Shown: positions 41,852 to 51,376, counted from the first letter of the stretch. The stretch is DNA of 64,000 nt from Actinokineospora enzanensis DSM 44649 (GCF_000374445.1 NZ_KB894429.1:1-64000), one strand, 5' to 3'. Translations and numbers: made by a program. Notes: generated by a model from the sequence alone, not told the origin.

Positions 41852-42757
41852 ATGGCAGGGAGCGATGAGGCCGCCCGCCGGGTGCCTGTCGGTGCGATCG
41901 TGGTCGGAGTGGACGGCACGGAGGCGTCGGAGCACGCCGTCGACTGGGCGGTCGGGGAGGCCGCGGGCCGTCCGCTGGTGCTGGTGCGGGTGGTCGAGCT
42001 GATCTGGCCGGTCACCCGGTTCCCGATGATGGCGAGCACGGACTTCGCCTTCGACAGCGAGCTCCTGCGCCGCTCGGCGGCCGAGATGCTCGACAAGACC
42101 GCGCGGCGCGTACGGGACCGTGTACCCGACGTGCACACGGTGCTCATCGACGGCTCGCCCGGCGTGCGGCTGGGGGAGTTCGCCCACGAACAGTCCGCGC
42201 GCCTGCTCGTGGTCGGCGCAGGCGAACGGTCATTCCTCGGCACAATCCTCGGATCGACCACGTCAGGTGTGCTGCGTTCCCCCGCGATCCCCACCGTGAT
42301 CGTGCGCGGTGTCGCACCGACCGCCGGTCGGGTCGTCGTGGGCATCGACGGCTCGGACACCGGTCAGGCGGCGGTCGAGTTCGCCGCCGACTACGCCGAG
42401 CGTCACCGGGCCACCCTGGTGGCGGTGCACGCGTGGTCGGACCGCCCGATCAGCGACATGGTCGCGGGCTTCTTCGCGGGCTTGGGCGACAACCACCCCG
42501 AGGTCGCCGCCGAGCACCTGGTCGAGGAGCAATTGGCCGGGGTGATGAGCGCTCACCCCGGGTTGGCGGTCGAGAAAGTGCACCGAGTGGACCGACCGGC
42601 CGACGCGCTGGTCGAGGCCGCGACGGGTGCGCGCCTGCTCGTTGTCGGCAGTCACGGCCGCGGCCTCGCCGCCCGTCTCACCCTCGGCTCGGTGAGCCAC
42701 GCGGTCGTGCACCACGCACCCTGTCCGGTGGCCATCATCGCGGGAGCGCCCGGATGA
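41852..42757 (+). CDS. Tandem universal stress protein (two UspA domains)
   Basis: 301-residue cytosolic protein with two UspA domains. Domain 1 (about 10-150) starts AIVVGVDGTEASEHAVDWAV and ends LVVGAGERSFLGTILGSTTSGVL; domain 2 (about 155-300) starts RVVVGIDGSDTGQAAVEFAA and ends LVVGSHGRGLAARLTLGSVSHAV. Both retain the ATP-binding pattern G-x2-G-x9-G(S/T). ATG at 41852; an upstream ATG at 41750 is in frame but less like the family. It overlaps the DUF3040-like gene by ATGA, a pair common in actinobacterial dormancy or stress responses. Confidence 0.9.
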   Translation: MAGSDEAARRVPVGAIVVGVDGTEASEHAVDWAVGEAAGRPLVLVRVVELIWPVTRFPMMASTDFAFDSELLRRSAAEMLDKTARRVRDRVPDVHTVLIDGSPGVRLGEFAHEQSARLLVVGAGERSFLGTILGSTTSGVLRSPAIPTVIVRGVAPTAGRVVVGIDGSDTGQAAVEFAADYAERHRATLVAVHAWSDRPISDMVAGFFAGLGDNHPEVAAEHLVEEQLAGVMSAHPGLAVEKVHRVDRPADALVEAATGARLLVVGSHGRGLAARLTLGSVSHAVVHHAPCPVAIIAGAPG

Positions 42758-43050
42758 GCCTGAGCAGACGGGAACAGCAACAGCTCGCCGCCATCGCGGC
42801 CCGGCTCGGCGTGGACGCGCCGGAACTCGCGTCGATGCTCAAGGAGAAGGACCCCGAGCCGCCGAACCCATTGCACCGACTGAGCGTGCTGAGCCTCGGC
42901 CTCGTCGCCGCCCTGGTCGGCCTGCTCGGCAGCCTCCCCTTCCTGATCTTCCTCGGCATGGCCGCGAGCGCCGCCGCATTGCTCGCCCCACGCCTGAAGC
43001 ACCCACCGACCGATGACGACGACCCGGACGACTCGCCCTATCCGTGGTGA
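42754..43050 (+). CDS. DUF3040-like small membrane protein
   Basis: 98-residue protein. The N-terminal amphipathic helix LSRREQQQLAAIAARLGVDA resembles the DUF3040 start (L-x-x-x-E-x-x-x-L-x-x-I), two membrane spans follow (LSLGLVAALVGLLGSLPFLIF and MAASAAALLAPRL), and the tail is acidic (DDDDPDDSPYPW). Start overlaps the universal stress protein stop. Function unknown. Confidence 0.78.
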   Translation: MSLSRREQQQLAAIAARLGVDAPELASMLKEKDPEPPNPLHRLSVLSLGLVAALVGLLGSLPFLIFLGMAASAAALLAPRLKHPPTDDDDPDDSPYPW

Positions 43051-43157
43051 ATTGCTGACCCGTCCTCGAATTCCGTATTCGAGCGGAATGTGGCGACAAT
43101 GCGAACCAGGCTCGTGTGTTTGTCGCCGGTAACGGTCGTGATCTCCCCGGCGACCGA

Positions 43158-43997
43158 ATGTTCGTGAGGTTTCCGCGCCTGGCGATGGCCGCATTGTTGC
43201 TCTGCGGCGTGTCCGCGTGTGACCTGGTGGCGGACGGTCCGGTCGCCGATGTCACGGTAGGGTTGGGGATTCTGGAGTTCAAGATCGACAGTCGCGGGCA
43301 CATCTCGGTCGGGGCGGCGAAGCGGCTGGAGGCGCACTGGGGGCCGGTGAGCATCAGCGCGGGCGTGGAGTGGAAGTCCGAGCTGGGCGGCGACGAGGAC
43401 CACTCCGTGCTGCTCATCCAGCACCCGGTGGACGGCGTGCAACAGCAGGACGCCTACCGGCTGGACACCGAGAAGCCGCTGAACGTGCACCTCGACGGAG
43501 TGTTCGACCTGCGCCTCACCGACCGCGTCACGACCCTGGTGATCACCGACGCGGCCACCCTCATCACCGTCACCGACGGTGACATCACCGCCGCCACCCC
43601 GCCGACGTCCGAGCCGCCGCCCGCGTCCGTCGCCGCCGAGCAGCCGGTGAGTTCGGACCCGGTGACCAGCGGCTGCGCCCGTGACGCGCAGGTGATGGCC
43701 GAGGGCGCGCTGCGTGACGGCGGCGGCTACCCGCTACTGGGCGTGCGCATCTGGCACTCCAAGGCGTGCAACCGCGACTGGGGGCAGGCGTTCGGCAACG
43801 CCTATGGTCGCCTGGTGGTCAGCCTGCCCAGCAAGGGCGGCATCGCGGTCTGCCTCCCACTGGACTGCTCACTCACCGCCGTCCCCATCACGAACTACCA
43901 CACCCCGATGCTCGACGGCGACGTCCGCACCGTCGCCTGCGCCACCGCCACCAGCCCCCGCGACCACCTCGTCTACGGCGGCTGCCTGCAAGCCTGA
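43158..43997 (+). CDS. Lipoprotein of unknown function
   Basis: 279-residue protein with a signal peptide and lipobox LCGVSAC. The mature part has a beta-rich first half (VTVGLGILEFKIDSRGHISV, WGPVSISAGVEWKSEL) and a proline-rich linker (PPTSEPPPASVAAEQP, about residues 150-165). A C-terminal domain of about 110 residues follows with four to five cysteines and DUF2690-like features (IWHSKACNRDWGQAFGNAYG), as in actinobacterial secreted proteins. Single gene on the cell surface; no partner apparent. Confidence 0.72.
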   Translation: MFVRFPRLAMAALLLCGVSACDLVADGPVADVTVGLGILEFKIDSRGHISVGAAKRLEAHWGPVSISAGVEWKSELGGDEDHSVLLIQHPVDGVQQQDAYRLDTEKPLNVHLDGVFDLRLTDRVTTLVITDAATLITVTDGDITAATPPTSEPPPASVAAEQPVSSDPVTSGCARDAQVMAEGALRDGGGYPLLGVRIWHSKACNRDWGQAFGNAYGRLVVSLPSKGGIAVCLPLDCSLTAVPITNYHTPMLDGDVRTVACATATSPRDHLVYGGCLQA

Positions 43998-44072
43998 CCG
44001 GTCATGAGTTCGCCGATTCCGCAGGGTGGCGAACTGTCCGGAATGCGACAGTCCAGGTCGGACGGCACCCGG

Positions 44073-44630
44073 TCAGGGGTATGCCCGCGCGGCGCGTTCG
44101 ATCTCCGCGTGTCGGTCCGCCCAGTAGGCGGCGTCGCGGGCGGGGGCGGCGGTCGTGCCGTCGAGTTGTTCGCGGAGGATGTCGGCGTGGCCCGCGTGCC
44201 TGGCGGTCTCCGTGAGCCGGTGGGCCAGGACCCCGTACAGCCGCACGTCCGGTCGCGGCCACCACGGCACGTGGCCGGGTGCGTCGAGGGGGAGCGCGGC
44301 GATGGTCGCGTCCGCGTGTGCCCACACGCGGTGGTAGCGGTCGACGATCTCGGCCCGGGTCTCGTGCTCGGTCGCCCACAGGTCGTTGCCGCGCTGCTCG
44401 ACGTCGTCCCAGCGGGGGAGCGGCTCGGGGAACGGTCGGCCGAACACCTCGCCGAGGTAGCGGGACTCCCAGAGTGCGAGGTGCTTGACCAGCCCGAGCA
44501 GGTTGGTCCCGGTCGCGGTCAGCGGACGTCGGATGTCGTACTCGGTGAGCCCGTCCAGCCGCTCGACCACCGCCTCGCGCAGCTCGCGCAGGTCTTCGTG
44601 CAGGTAGGCCTTCACCACGTCGTCGATCAT
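44073..44630 (-). CDS. DinB-family (DUF664) protein
   Basis: 185-residue four-helix-bundle protein. The family His ligands appear in LLGLVKHLALWESRYLG (His near 50) and RLTETARHAGHADILREQLDG (His near 145 and 148), a pattern that binds divalent metal. The ATG at 44630 is preferred since homologues start a few residues before the first helix. DinB/DUF664 proteins are linked to thiol (mycothiol) metabolism; specific function unknown. Divergent from katE. Confidence 0.85.
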   Translation of the reverse strand: MIDDVVKAYLHEDLRELREAVVERLDGLTEYDIRRPLTATGTNLLGLVKHLALWESRYLGEVFGRPFPEPLPRWDDVEQRGNDLWATEHETRAEIVDRYHRVWAHADATIAALPLDAPGHVPWWPRPDVRLYGVLAHRLTETARHAGHADILREQLDGTTAAPARDAAYWADRHAEIERAARAYP

Positions 44631-44749
44631 GGAACCCGAGCCTGCCATGCACTGCGTACCGGTTCCCGTCGGGGTCGGGCGACGCCGTACGGGTGTAGAC
44701 GCGTCCACGGCCGGGTAGTCGGCGGGCGGTCGACGATGAGGAGAGGCAT

Positions 44750-47008
44750 ATGGACGCCGGTAAGCCCGTGCAGGCGGTCAAGGAGGCCCTGGACAAGGCC
44801 GTGGCGAAGGTCGCGGACCTGGTCACCCCCGACGTGCCCGGGGTGCCGGGCAGCGAGCCGCCCTCGCTGGAGGAGCCCACGCGGCCACGGGATCCGTTGC
44901 CGCGCAAGGCCGACCAGGGGTCGCCGGACACCCGGACCGCCACCGGGGCGGAAGCCGGTGCCGGGCACGAGGTGCGTGAGCAGCAGGGTGCCTTCCTGAC
45001 GACCTCGACCGGCACGCGCCTGCGCGACACCGACCACTCGCTCAAGGCGGGGGAGCGCGGGCCGACGCTGCTGCAGGACCACCACCTGCGTGAGAAGATC
45101 ACGCACTTCGACCACGAGCGCATCCCGGAGCGCGTGGTGCACGCCCGCGGCGCGGGCGCGCACGGCGTGTTCGTCGGCTACGGCAGCGCGGCCAAGGTGT
45201 GTCGGGCCGCGTTCCTCCGGGAAGGCGTGACCACACCGGTGTTCGTGCGGTTCTCCACCGTCGTGGGGTCCCGCGGCTCCGCCGACACCGTGCGCGACAC
45301 ACGCGGGTTCGCCACGAAGTTCTATACCGGCGAGGGCAACTTCGACCTGGTGGGCAACAACATCCCGGTGTTCTTCATCCAGGACGGCATCAAGTTCCCC
45401 GACGTCGTGCACGCCGCCAAACCGCACCCGGACCGGGAGATCCCGCAGGCGCAGAGCGCGCACGACACGTTCTGGGACTTCGTCTCCCTGCACACCGAGG
45501 CCACCCACCACGTGTTCTGGCACCTGTCCGACCGGGGCATCCCGCGCTCCCTCCGCACCATGGAGGGCTTCGGCGTGCACACGTTCCGGCTGGTGGACGC
45601 CGAGGGCGGCACGTCGCTGGCGAAGTTCCACTGGAAGCCCAGGCTCGGCGTGCACTCGCTGGTCTGGGAGGAGGCGCAGCTGCTCGCAGGCTTCGATCCC
45701 GACTTCCACCGGCGGGACCTGTTCGACGCCATCGAGTCCGGCGCGTTCCCGCAGTGGGAGCTGGGGATCCAGGTCTTCCCGGACACCCCGGAGCAGGTGT
45801 TCGACGGCATCGACCTGCTCGACCCGACGAAGATGGTGCCCGAGGAGCTGGCCCCGGTGCAGCCGATCGGCATGCTCACCCTCAACCGCAACACCACCGA
45901 CTTCTTCGCCGAGACCGAGCAGGTCGCCTTCCATGTCGGGCACCTCGTGCCGGGCATCGACGTCACCGACGACCCGCTGCTGCACGCGCGGCTGTTCTCC
46001 TACGTCGACACCCAGCTCACCCGCCTGGGCGGGCCGAACTTCAACCAGATCCCGGTCAACCGCGCGCACGCGCCGGTCAACGACATGCTCCGCGACGGCT
46101 TCCACCAGCACGCCGTGCACAGCGGTGTGGCCCCGTACAAGCCCAACAGCCTCGACGGCGGATGTCCGTTCCAGGCGGGCGCCGATATGGGCGCGTTCGT
46201 CGAGGTGCCCGCGGCCGTGGCGGCGTCGGTGAAACAACGGCAGTCTCCGGCGTCGTTCGAGGACCATTTCAGCCAGCCGCGCCTGTTCTACCGCAGCCTG
46301 ACCCCGGTGGAGCGCGAGCACATCATCCAGGCATTCATCTTCGAGCTGGGCAAGTGCTACGAGCAGGTCATCAAGGAACGGCAGCTGCGCGTCCTGGCCA
46401 ATGTGGACACCGAACTGTGCGCGCGCGTCGCGGCGGGTCTCGGTCTGCCCGCGCCGGAGCCGACCGTCACCGTGCCGGACGCCATGCCCAGCTCGGCGCT
46501 CTCGCAGCTGGGCCGGGAGTGGCCGATCGACGGCCGGGTGGTCGGCGTGGTGGTGGACGTGGACGACCCGGACGGCTTCCAGGGCCTGCGCGGCCTGCGC
46601 CAGGCGATCGCCGCCGCGAACATGACCCCGTTGTTCATCGCGGCGCGCGGCGGGGACCTGGCGGACGGGCTGGTGGCGCAGCGGACATTCCTCACCGCCC
46701 GTTCCGTGGAGTTCGACGCCATCCTGGTCGCCGCCGCACCCGCTCCGGCCCCGGACGTGCTCGCGGGCCGTGACGCGGAGGCGGGGGCCGTCGACCCGCG
46801 CGTCGTGCTGATGCTGGCGGAGACCTACCGGCACGCCAAGGTCATCGGTGTCTGGGGTGGTGGTTCCTCGGCACTGGCCGCCGCGGGGATCCTGCCGGAT
46901 GGGGCCGGGGTGGTGTCCGGGGAGGATCCGGCGGAGGTGTTCACCGAGGTCCAGCGGCTCCTGGGAGCGCATCGCGTGTGGGAGCGGTTCCCGGCGGCGG
47001 TGAACTGA
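44750..47008 (+). CDS. katE: Large-subunit catalase HPII (clade 2)
   Basis: 752-residue haem catalase. The catalytic His lies in ERVVHARGAGAHGVF (about residue 126), the distal Asn in DLVGNNIPVFFIQDG (about 199), and the proximal haem Tyr in ARLFSYVDTQLTRLGG (about 415). The C-terminal 170 residues form the flavodoxin/GATase1-like domain typical of large catalases. It destroys H2O2 in the cytosol. It ends in a strong hairpin. Actinomycete KatE homologues are often stress or sporulation controlled; no promoter motif was confirmed here. Confidence 0.96.
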   Translation: MDAGKPVQAVKEALDKAVAKVADLVTPDVPGVPGSEPPSLEEPTRPRDPLPRKADQGSPDTRTATGAEAGAGHEVREQQGAFLTTSTGTRLRDTDHSLKAGERGPTLLQDHHLREKITHFDHERIPERVVHARGAGAHGVFVGYGSAAKVCRAAFLREGVTTPVFVRFSTVVGSRGSADTVRDTRGFATKFYTGEGNFDLVGNNIPVFFIQDGIKFPDVVHAAKPHPDREIPQAQSAHDTFWDFVSLHTEATHHVFWHLSDRGIPRSLRTMEGFGVHTFRLVDAEGGTSLAKFHWKPRLGVHSLVWEEAQLLAGFDPDFHRRDLFDAIESGAFPQWELGIQVFPDTPEQVFDGIDLLDPTKMVPEELAPVQPIGMLTLNRNTTDFFAETEQVAFHVGHLVPGIDVTDDPLLHARLFSYVDTQLTRLGGPNFNQIPVNRAHAPVNDMLRDGFHQHAVHSGVAPYKPNSLDGGCPFQAGADMGAFVEVPAAVAASVKQRQSPASFEDHFSQPRLFYRSLTPVEREHIIQAFIFELGKCYEQVIKERQLRVLANVDTELCARVAAGLGLPAPEPTVTVPDAMPSSALSQLGREWPIDGRVVGVVVDVDDPDGFQGLRGLRQAIAAANMTPLFIAARGGDLADGLVAQRTFLTARSVEFDAILVAAAPAPAPDVLAGRDAEAGAVDPRVVLMLAETYRHAKVIGVWGGGSSALAAAGILPDGAGVVSGEDPAEVFTEVQRLLGAHRVWERFPAAVN

Positions 47009-47016
47009 CTGGACGA

Positions 47017-47052
47017 CACCCTCCGCACCGGGCCACTCCGGTGCGGAGGGTG
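47017..47052 (+). terminator. Hairpin terminator of katE
   Basis: A perfect 15-bp stem (caccctccgcaccgg / ccggtgcggagggtg) with a 6-base loop begins 8 bases after the katE stop and is followed by a short pyrimidine-rich run (gtttccgttcc). It is convergent with merR and may serve both directions. Confidence 0.88.
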
Positions 47053-47139
47053 GTTTCCGTTCCGTCGATGGACGCCCCGTCGCGGGGGAGTTGCGTTCCT
47101 GTCGGAACGCTTTGCATCCATAGTGGACCGATATGGCGC

Positions 47140-47577
47140 CTAGCGGGTCTCCGGCGCCCACAGTCGGTCCGCGTCTCCCGTCGCCATCCGCTCGCGATAG
47201 ATGCCGATCTTGCGGTCGATCATCGCCAGGCTCCGCGCCAGCTCGTCCATCCGCTCCGCCAGCTCGGTGCGGTGGGCCGCCAGCAGGGCGAGCCGCTCGT
47301 GCTCGTTGCCCCGTCCGCCCGCGACGAGGTCGGCGTAGCGGCGGATGTCCCGAATGGACATCCCGGTGTCCCGCAACCGCGTGCACACCTTGATCCAGTC
47401 CAGGTCCGACTGCCGGTAGCGCCGTCGTCCGCCGGTCGTGCGGTCGACATCGGTGATGACCAGGCCCGCTCGTTCGTAGTAGCGCAGTGTGTGCACGCTC
47501 ACGCCGGTCCGGCGCGCGGCCTCGGCGATGCCGAGCCCCTCCGGGGGGACCGGGTCGTGCGGGTTGACTTCGAGCAC
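47140..47577 (-). CDS. MerR-family regulator
   Basis: 145-residue MerR protein. The winged helix starts GIAEAARRTGVSVHTLRYYERAGLV (about residues 15-40), the wing is GGRRRYRQSDL, and the coiled-coil dimerisation helix covers RTELAERMDELARSLAMIDRKI (about 103-125). There is no Cys pair in the C-terminus, so it probably senses an organic ligand rather than a metal. It is divergent from the MFS exporter across 45 bases and most likely controls it. Confidence 0.9.
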   Translation of the reverse strand: MLEVNPHDPVPPEGLGIAEAARRTGVSVHTLRYYERAGLVITDVDRTTGGRRRYRQSDLDWIKVCTRLRDTGMSIRDIRRYADLVAGGRGNEHERLALLAAHRTELAERMDELARSLAMIDRKIGIYRERMATGDADRLWAPETR

Positions 47578-47622
47578 GCTCTAAATCCTAGCGTTGGTCC
47601 ATCCGATGGAGGGGAGGACCGA

Positions 47623-49038
47623 GTGCTCGACCGGAGCCGCCGACCGATGGTGCTGGCCGTCGCGTGTGCCAGCATGATGGTCGTGATGATGGACATCTCC
47701 ATCGTCAACGTCGCACTTCCGGACATCCGGGCGGAACTGGACGCCCCACTGTCCGGTCTACAATGGATCGTCGATGCCTACAGCCTGGTGCTGGCCGGGT
47801 TCCTGGTGCTCGCCGGGTCCACCGCCGACCGGATCGGCCGTCGCCGGGTCTTCCGCGCAGGCCTCGCGGTGTTCGGCCTCGGCTCGCTGCTGTGCGGGCT
47901 GGCCCCGGGCATCGGCTGGCTCATCGCCGCGCGCGTGGTGCAGGCCGTCGGCGGCACGATGCTCAACCCGGTCGCCATGGCCATCGTCGCCGCCACCTTC
48001 CCCGACCGGGCCGAACGCGCCCGCGCCATCGGCGTCTTCGGTGCGACGGCGGGCCTCGCCCTCGGCCTTGGCCCGGTGCTCGGCGGCGCCCTGGTCGACG
48101 GCCTCGGCTGGCGCGCGGTGTTCTGGGTCAACGTGCCGATCGTGGCCGTCGCCCTGGTGTGCGCCACGCTGTTCGTCCCCGAGTCCCGCGCGCCCCGACC
48201 CCGCCGGGCCGACCCCGTCGGCCAGGTCCTGGTGGTGTCGGCCCTGGGCTGCCTGGTCTTCGCGATCATCGAGTCGCACGCCTACGGCTGGACGTCCCCG
48301 CTGATCCTGGCCCTGCTCGCGATCACCGTCCTGGCCACGATCGCCCTGGTCATCCACGAACCACGCCGCGCCGACCCGCTGCTGGAACTACGCCTGTTCC
48401 GCAGCGTCCCGTTCACCTCCGCGATCCTGATGGCCCTGTCGACACTGTGCGCGTTCGGCGCGTTCCTGTTCATGACCTCGCTCTACCTACAGGACGTCCA
48501 GGGCATGTCCGCCCTGTCCGCGGGCCTGCGCCTGATCCCTGTCGGCGCGCTGATCGCCACCCTCGCCCCACTGACCGGCCGCTTTGTCGCCACCCGTGGC
48601 CCGCGCATCCCCCTGCTGACCTCCGGCACCGCGCTCACCCTGGCCGCCGTCACGGCGCTGTGTCTCGACGAACCGCTGCCGACCTACCTGCTCATCGGCG
48701 TCGCCATCGGCACCAGCGCCCCACCGATCACCAACACCGCCGTCTCCGGCATGCCCACCTCGATGACCGGCGTCGCCGCGTCCCTCGCCGCCACCGCCCG
48801 CCAGGTCGGCACGACCCTGGGCGTGGCCATCGTGGGCACGGTCATCGGTCCGTCGCTGTCGGGCTTCCACACGATCTGGTGGCTGATCCTCGCCCTCGGT
48901 GCCGCGGTGGTCGTCCTCGCCTTCCTCGGCACCGGCCAGTGGGCCGATCGCACCGCCCGTGAAGCCGCCGCCCTGTTCGACGACATGGACGCCGCACCGG
49001 AGCGCTCACGTGACGTTGATCCTCTCCTCAGCGGATGA
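47623..49038 (+). CDS. MFS drug exporter, DHA2 (14-TMS, EmrB/QacA) family
   Basis: 471-residue membrane transporter. Motif D1-like MMDISIVNVALPDI (about residues 20-33) marks DHA2 proton antiporters, motif A is GSTADRIGRRRVF (about 65-77), and motif C appears in LALGLGPVLGGALV. About fourteen spans follow. GTG start at 47623 with GGAGGGGAGGACC upstream. Paired with the divergent MerR-type regulator, it probably exports a drug sensed by that protein. Convergent with the amidohydrolase by an 11-base overlap. Confidence 0.92.
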   Translation: MLDRSRRPMVLAVACASMMVVMMDISIVNVALPDIRAELDAPLSGLQWIVDAYSLVLAGFLVLAGSTADRIGRRRVFRAGLAVFGLGSLLCGLAPGIGWLIAARVVQAVGGTMLNPVAMAIVAATFPDRAERARAIGVFGATAGLALGLGPVLGGALVDGLGWRAVFWVNVPIVAVALVCATLFVPESRAPRPRRADPVGQVLVVSALGCLVFAIIESHAYGWTSPLILALLAITVLATIALVIHEPRRADPLLELRLFRSVPFTSAILMALSTLCAFGAFLFMTSLYLQDVQGMSALSAGLRLIPVGALIATLAPLTGRFVATRGPRIPLLTSGTALTLAAVTALCLDEPLPTYLLIGVAIGTSAPPITNTAVSGMPTSMTGVAASLAATARQVGTTLGVAIVGTVIGPSLSGFHTIWWLILALGAAVVVLAFLGTGQWADRTAREAAALFDDMDAAPERSRDVDPLLSG

Positions 49039-50065
49039 CCTGACCGCGCAGGATGATGTGCGCCGGATCGCGGAGCACCGAGGGGTTCGCGACCGGATCG
49101 GCGCGATAGGCGGTGACATCGGCCGGGGCGCCGTCGACGAGACCGGGGAAGCCGAGCCAGGAACGGGCGGTCCAGGAGGCGGAGCCGATGGCGGCCTCGG
49201 CGGGGAGACCGGCCTTGAGCAGCCATTCGACCTCGCCGACGATCTCACCGCACGGCTTGATGTCCGTACCCGCGAGCACGGTGACACCCGCGTCGTGCGC
49301 GGCCTTCACCGTGCCAAGCGCCCGATCGACCCCATCGGCGGTCCACCGCACGATGTCCGGCCGCGCGCCCGCCGCCCGCATCCGTGCCAGGTTCTGGGCG
49401 AACGCACTGAACGTCGGGACCAGCACGGTTCCCTGCCGCGCCATCTGCGGTAACAGGTCGTGCTCCAGATACAGACCGTGTTCGATGCTGTCCGCCCCCG
49501 CCGACACCGCATTACGCGTGCACTCGGCCGACACCCCGTGCACGGCCACCAGCCCGCCGATCGCGTGCACCGCGGCGACCGTCGCGGCCATCAGATCACC
49601 GGGAACGACCGGGATACCGGGCAACCAGTCCCCGATGATCTTGCACCAGCCCCCGGTGGCGGTCGCCTCCTCGACGGCCGCGGCCACCAACTCGTGCTCC
49701 TCGACATGTCTGCCGTAGCCGTCGAAGAAGCGGCCGGGGGTGGCCAGCCATTGTCCGCCGGGGACGACCCGGGGGAGGTCGACCTCGTCGTGCTTGCGGT
49801 GCGAGTCCGGCTCGGGGGTGCCGGGGGAGCGGATGAGCAGCACACCCGCGTTCACGTGGTCGAGTTGCTGGGCACGGAACAGGTCTTCGTCGTAGGGGTC
49901 GCCGGGCTCGATCATGCCGGGATGTGTGTGCACGTCGACCAGGCCGGGGAGCAGCCAGAGGTCACTCTCGGCCGTGTCGGGCGCCGGACTCACGTGGAGG
50001 CGGTCGCCCTCGATTCGCAGGATCTTCTTCTCACGTTCAGGCAATACTGTCCCGCACAGCTCCAT
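49028..50065 (-). CDS. Amidohydrolase-family metal-dependent hydrolase (imidazolonepropionase-like)
   Basis: 345-residue TIM-barrel amidohydrolase. The first metal motif is LPGLVDVHTHPG (HTH, about residues 46-50), further ligands are VAVHGVSAE and SIEHGLYLEHDL, and the final Asp lies in VTVLAGTDIKPCG (about 270). The C-terminal composite domain with ADVTAYRADP is present. Members hydrolyse cyclic amides, aryl-dipeptides or similar. The conserved carboxylated Lys is not obvious. Substrate unknown; single gene. Confidence 0.87.
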   Translation of the reverse strand: MELCGTVLPEREKKILRIEGDRLHVSPAPDTAESDLWLLPGLVDVHTHPGMIEPGDPYDEDLFRAQQLDHVNAGVLLIRSPGTPEPDSHRKHDEVDLPRVVPGGQWLATPGRFFDGYGRHVEEHELVAAAVEEATATGGWCKIIGDWLPGIPVVPGDLMAATVAAVHAIGGLVAVHGVSAECTRNAVSAGADSIEHGLYLEHDLLPQMARQGTVLVPTFSAFAQNLARMRAAGARPDIVRWTADGVDRALGTVKAAHDAGVTVLAGTDIKPCGEIVGEVEWLLKAGLPAEAAIGSASWTARSWLGFPGLVDGAPADVTAYRADPVANPSVLRDPAHIILRGQVIR

Positions 50066-50134
50066 CGCCCAATGTTGGCACGAAACGACTCTGGCCGGAC
50101 ACGGTCGGCCGGCCAGGACGACACCGACGTGGGG

Positions 50135-50854
50135 CTACGACCGGCTGAGGCGGGTTACGGGCAGCTTCTCCTCACATACTCTGCCGCGCTCGACAGTGAG
50201 GTGGTAGGCGCCTGTGGCGCTCCGGTCGCCGATTGCCTGTTTCAGTTCTCCGTCTTGGAAATGCAGGCCCGCGCCCGCGTCGATGGCATAGCCCTCGTCC
50301 GGTAGTGAACCGTTTCGTAGCGCAGTGTGGAAGACGTCGCGTCGATCGGCGTAGTGGACGGCGTTGGCGTAGGGCAGCAGTCCCAGTCCGTCCCGAAGTG
50401 CTTGTGTGTCGCCGAAGGAATCGGTGACGCCGCCGGAGAACCAGCAGAGTGAGCCTGCGGACTCGCCGCCCAGGATGACTCCATGTCGTGCGACCGTGCG
50501 GAGCGCCTCGTCGAGGCCGTGGGCGCGCCAGATGGTGAGTGCGTGTGCCAGGTTGCCGCGATCGACCCAGACGAGGGTGTGGTCATGGAGGTAGCCTGCC
50601 AGGTCTCGGGGCCTGCTTGTCGCGGTCAGCGCCAAGTGGCTGGTGATGACCGGCGTGTCCACGAAGGCCGCGTGAAAGCGGTTGATGCTGTCCGTGTCGT
50701 CGGAGCTCGCCGTGGGGATGAAGCACAGGCGGGGCCGGGCGGGGGTACCGGCGAGGTCGAAGGCGTAGCGGAAAACCGGTGAAGGCCGCCACGGGTCGCG
50801 AGCCCGGTTGAAGCCCATGCAGGTCGCGACAATGTGGGCGGCGGTCTCCACCAT
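50135..50854 (-). CDS. Peptidase E-like serine peptidase (family S51)
   Basis: 239-residue class I glutamine-amidotransferase-like fold with the S51 nucleophile elbow GVILGGESAGSLCW (Ser about 131) and downstream His in GLLPYANAVHYADR. Peptidase E cleaves Asp-X dipeptides in the cytosol. The strand RPRLCFIPTASSDD near residue 45 is typical. No partner genes in an obvious operon. The ATG is 84 bases from the broken XRE-TPR gene. Confidence 0.88.
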   Translation of the reverse strand: MVETAAHIVATCMGFNRARDPWRPSPVFRYAFDLAGTPARPRLCFIPTASSDDTDSINRFHAAFVDTPVITSHLALTATSRPRDLAGYLHDHTLVWVDRGNLAHALTIWRAHGLDEALRTVARHGVILGGESAGSLCWFSGGVTDSFGDTQALRDGLGLLPYANAVHYADRRDVFHTALRNGSLPDEGYAIDAGAGLHFQDGELKQAIGDRSATGAYHLTVERGRVCEEKLPVTRLSRS

Positions 50855-50938
50855 GGCTCATGACAGTAAGCCGAATACGACCGAGCCGCATGGTCTTCGC
50901 CGTGCATGACAGTGGTCGCTTGCTCGTTGTCGTCCTAG

Positions 50939-51376
50939 GCCGACTCGCTGCGGGCGCTCGATCGGGCTCTGACGGTGTTCGACTATGCGAAACCGAGTGC
51001 GGAACGAACCTGGACCGCGTTCTTCACCGCCAGTCGCCTGGGCAGCCTGACCGTCTCGACCTACGGCAGGCTCGGCTATCGGGAGACCGAGACTGCCGCC
51101 AAGTCGCTGCTGGACTCGTTGTCGCCCACCGAGAACAAGGTCCGCGCGCTTGTGCTCGTCGACTTGGCCGCGACGTCGGTCAACCAGGGTGATCTGGACC
51201 GGGCGGCCGATCTCGTCGCCGAATCCGCCCCCCTCGCGGTGCGCACCGAGGCGAGCCTGGCGGTCGACAGGTTGTGGGATCTGGTGGAAGTGCTGCCTGA
51301 CGACCGCGGCGGTCGACCGCTCCGGCTTCGAGAGTGGCTGACCGACACGCTCGCGTCCGGTGGCCGGACTTCCTAG
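50939..51376 (+). pseudogene. C-terminal remnant of an XRE/TPR-type regulator
   Basis: The frame after an in-frame TAG at 50936 encodes SLRALDRALTVFDYAKPSAER, then SRLGSLTVSTYGRLGYRETE and TEASLAVDRLWDLVEVLP. That is the TPR-like C-terminus common to actinobacterial helix-turn-helix regulators of about 400 residues. Only about 145 residues remain and the DNA-binding domain is absent upstream, where the DNA reads into the peptidase E promoter. A 5'-truncated pseudogene is the best reading; a start at the internal GTG/ATG-like codon at 50975 giving a short protein is less likely. Confidence 0.7.

Noticed and set aside
43619-43660. Proline-rich repeat in the lipoprotein gene as a tandem repeat array
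   Set aside because: The codons are not a regular DNA repeat; it is an ordinary Pro/Ala linker between two domains.
44627-47386. 919-residue minus-strand open frame over katE
   Set aside because: It lies antisense to a textbook catalase, has His/Arg/Glu-rich shadow composition, and no ribosome site or domain.
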